The translations under genes and the position numbers were made by a program. Shown piece after piece: positions 13,735 to 14,104 of a stretch of 14,104 bases of DNA; within the stretch, counting starts at the first letter, position 1, and the number at the start of each line of letters is the position of its first letter. The stretch is from an uncultured Treponema sp. (GTDB lineage Bacteria > Spirochaetota > Spirochaetia > Treponematales > Treponemataceae): the NCBI GenBank assembly GCA_937915735.1, contig CALGGS010000133.1, positions 1-14,104 of the forward strand. Reading direction: 5' to 3'. The notes beneath the pieces are model-generated. The model saw only the letters and a program-made list of their open reading frames with translations. It was not told where the DNA came from and did no database searches.

Positions 13735-14104
13735 ATGATTCAAATCTTCGACACAACTGACAAATATCCCCTGCAGAAAATCGGCAAGATGGCCGGTGTC
13801 TGCTGGAACAGCCCAATTGATTCGGCTGAAAAGAACATAAAACGGGCCAAGGACTGCATCACAAGCGGTCACGGCCGCGTACTTGAATATGTTGACATAG
13901 AATTGTGCATCTCAGGCTACTCTGCCCGGGCAATCCGCGAGTATTACACCCATATCGGAGGCGGTCCCACACGCCTTCAGGAAAGCACCCGCTATGTAAA
14001 TTGCGAGAAATTCGACTATTATCTTCCGCCCACCGCCGCAAAATCTCCTGAGGCAAAAAAGGCTTACGAAGACTGCATGGAGCAGATTCGCAAAAGCTAT
14101 GCCG
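13735..14104 (+). CDS. thyX: FAD-dependent thymidylate synthase ThyX-like (3' end outside window)
   Basis: ThyX converts dUMP to dTMP using methylene-tetrahydrofolate with FAD and NADPH. The first 123 residues are visible. Family landmarks are CW at 23-24, CITSGHGRVLEYVDIELCISGYSARAI at 41-67 (usually s-G-H-x-S-V-L-E-H and S-R-x), and LQESTRYV at 81-88, with Ser84 at the conserved active-site serine position. The classic RHR that opens the ThyX motif is absent: the stretch reads EYYTHIGGGPTRLQESTRY (69-87). This is a divergent ThyX subtype, and activity cannot be assumed from the classic motif. AAGGA lies 8 nt before the ATG, right at the edge of the repeat, and any promoter must lie within or before that repeat. 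The gene continues past the window end. Confidence 0.85.
   Translation, partial: MIQIFDTTDKYPLQKIGKMAGVCWNSPIDSAEKNIKRAKDCITSGHGRVLEYVDIELCISGYSARAIREYYTHIGGGPTRLQESTRYVNCEKFDYYLPPTAAKSPEAKKAYEDCMEQIRKSYA

Overview
The window looks like chromosomal DNA of a spirochaete, most likely Treponema or a close relative. This is an inference. It rests on the exported HExxH/propeller/outer-membrane-barrel protein, the tsaD-NusG_II-Gx-transporter cluster, the class III cyclase with a periplasmic sensor, and the moderate-to-low G+C with A/T-rich spacers. No rRNA, tRNA, CRISPR array, transposase or phage gene was seen.

Layout, left to right. (1) A TrmH/RlmB-type rRNA 2'-O-methyltransferase (+). (2) A compound inverted repeat filling the spacer between convergent genes. 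(3) An exported beta-helix-like protein with a Met/Pro-rich tail (-). (4) Diverging from it, a small GlsB/YeaQ-type membrane protein (+) with a good promoter. It is followed by a 941-residue exported protein (+) that combines a gluzincin-like HELTH domain, a TolB-like propeller and a C-terminal outer-membrane barrel. The start codon of this large gene lies inside a perfect 14-bp inverted repeat. (5) Converging on it, with the two stop codons sharing one CTAG, an overlapping minus-strand cluster tsaD > NusG_II-domain protein > Gx-transporter/EcfT-like membrane protein. (6) A membrane class III adenylate cyclase (+) with its own extended -10 promoter. (7) A markedly G+C-richer segment (about 10062-11533) that starts abruptly. 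It holds a headless reading-frame remnant, an unrecognised three-helix membrane protein and a DUF5071-like protein coupled to it by a GTGA overlap. (8) galE with an intrinsic terminator, an SPFH/prohibitin-like protein, a second copy of the compound repeat in opposite orientation, and the 5' part of a divergent ThyX-type thymidylate synthase that runs off the window.

Functional picture. Most genes are housekeeping: rRNA methylation, the tRNA t6A modification enzyme TsaD, UDP-galactose/UDP-glucose interconversion, dTMP synthesis, membrane-quality SPFH protein and cAMP signalling. The less ordinary parts are the envelope proteins (beta-helix protein; protease-propeller-barrel protein), the S-component/T-component-like fusion beside a NusG_II protein, the start-codon hairpin, the paired compound repeats, the RHR-less ThyX, and the G+C-rich accessory segment with its immunity-like DUF5071 protein. 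Several starts were moved inward from the longest possible frame because a Shine-Dalgarno site and ATG support the shorter form (tsaD, the Gx-transporter gene, the 221-residue membrane protein).
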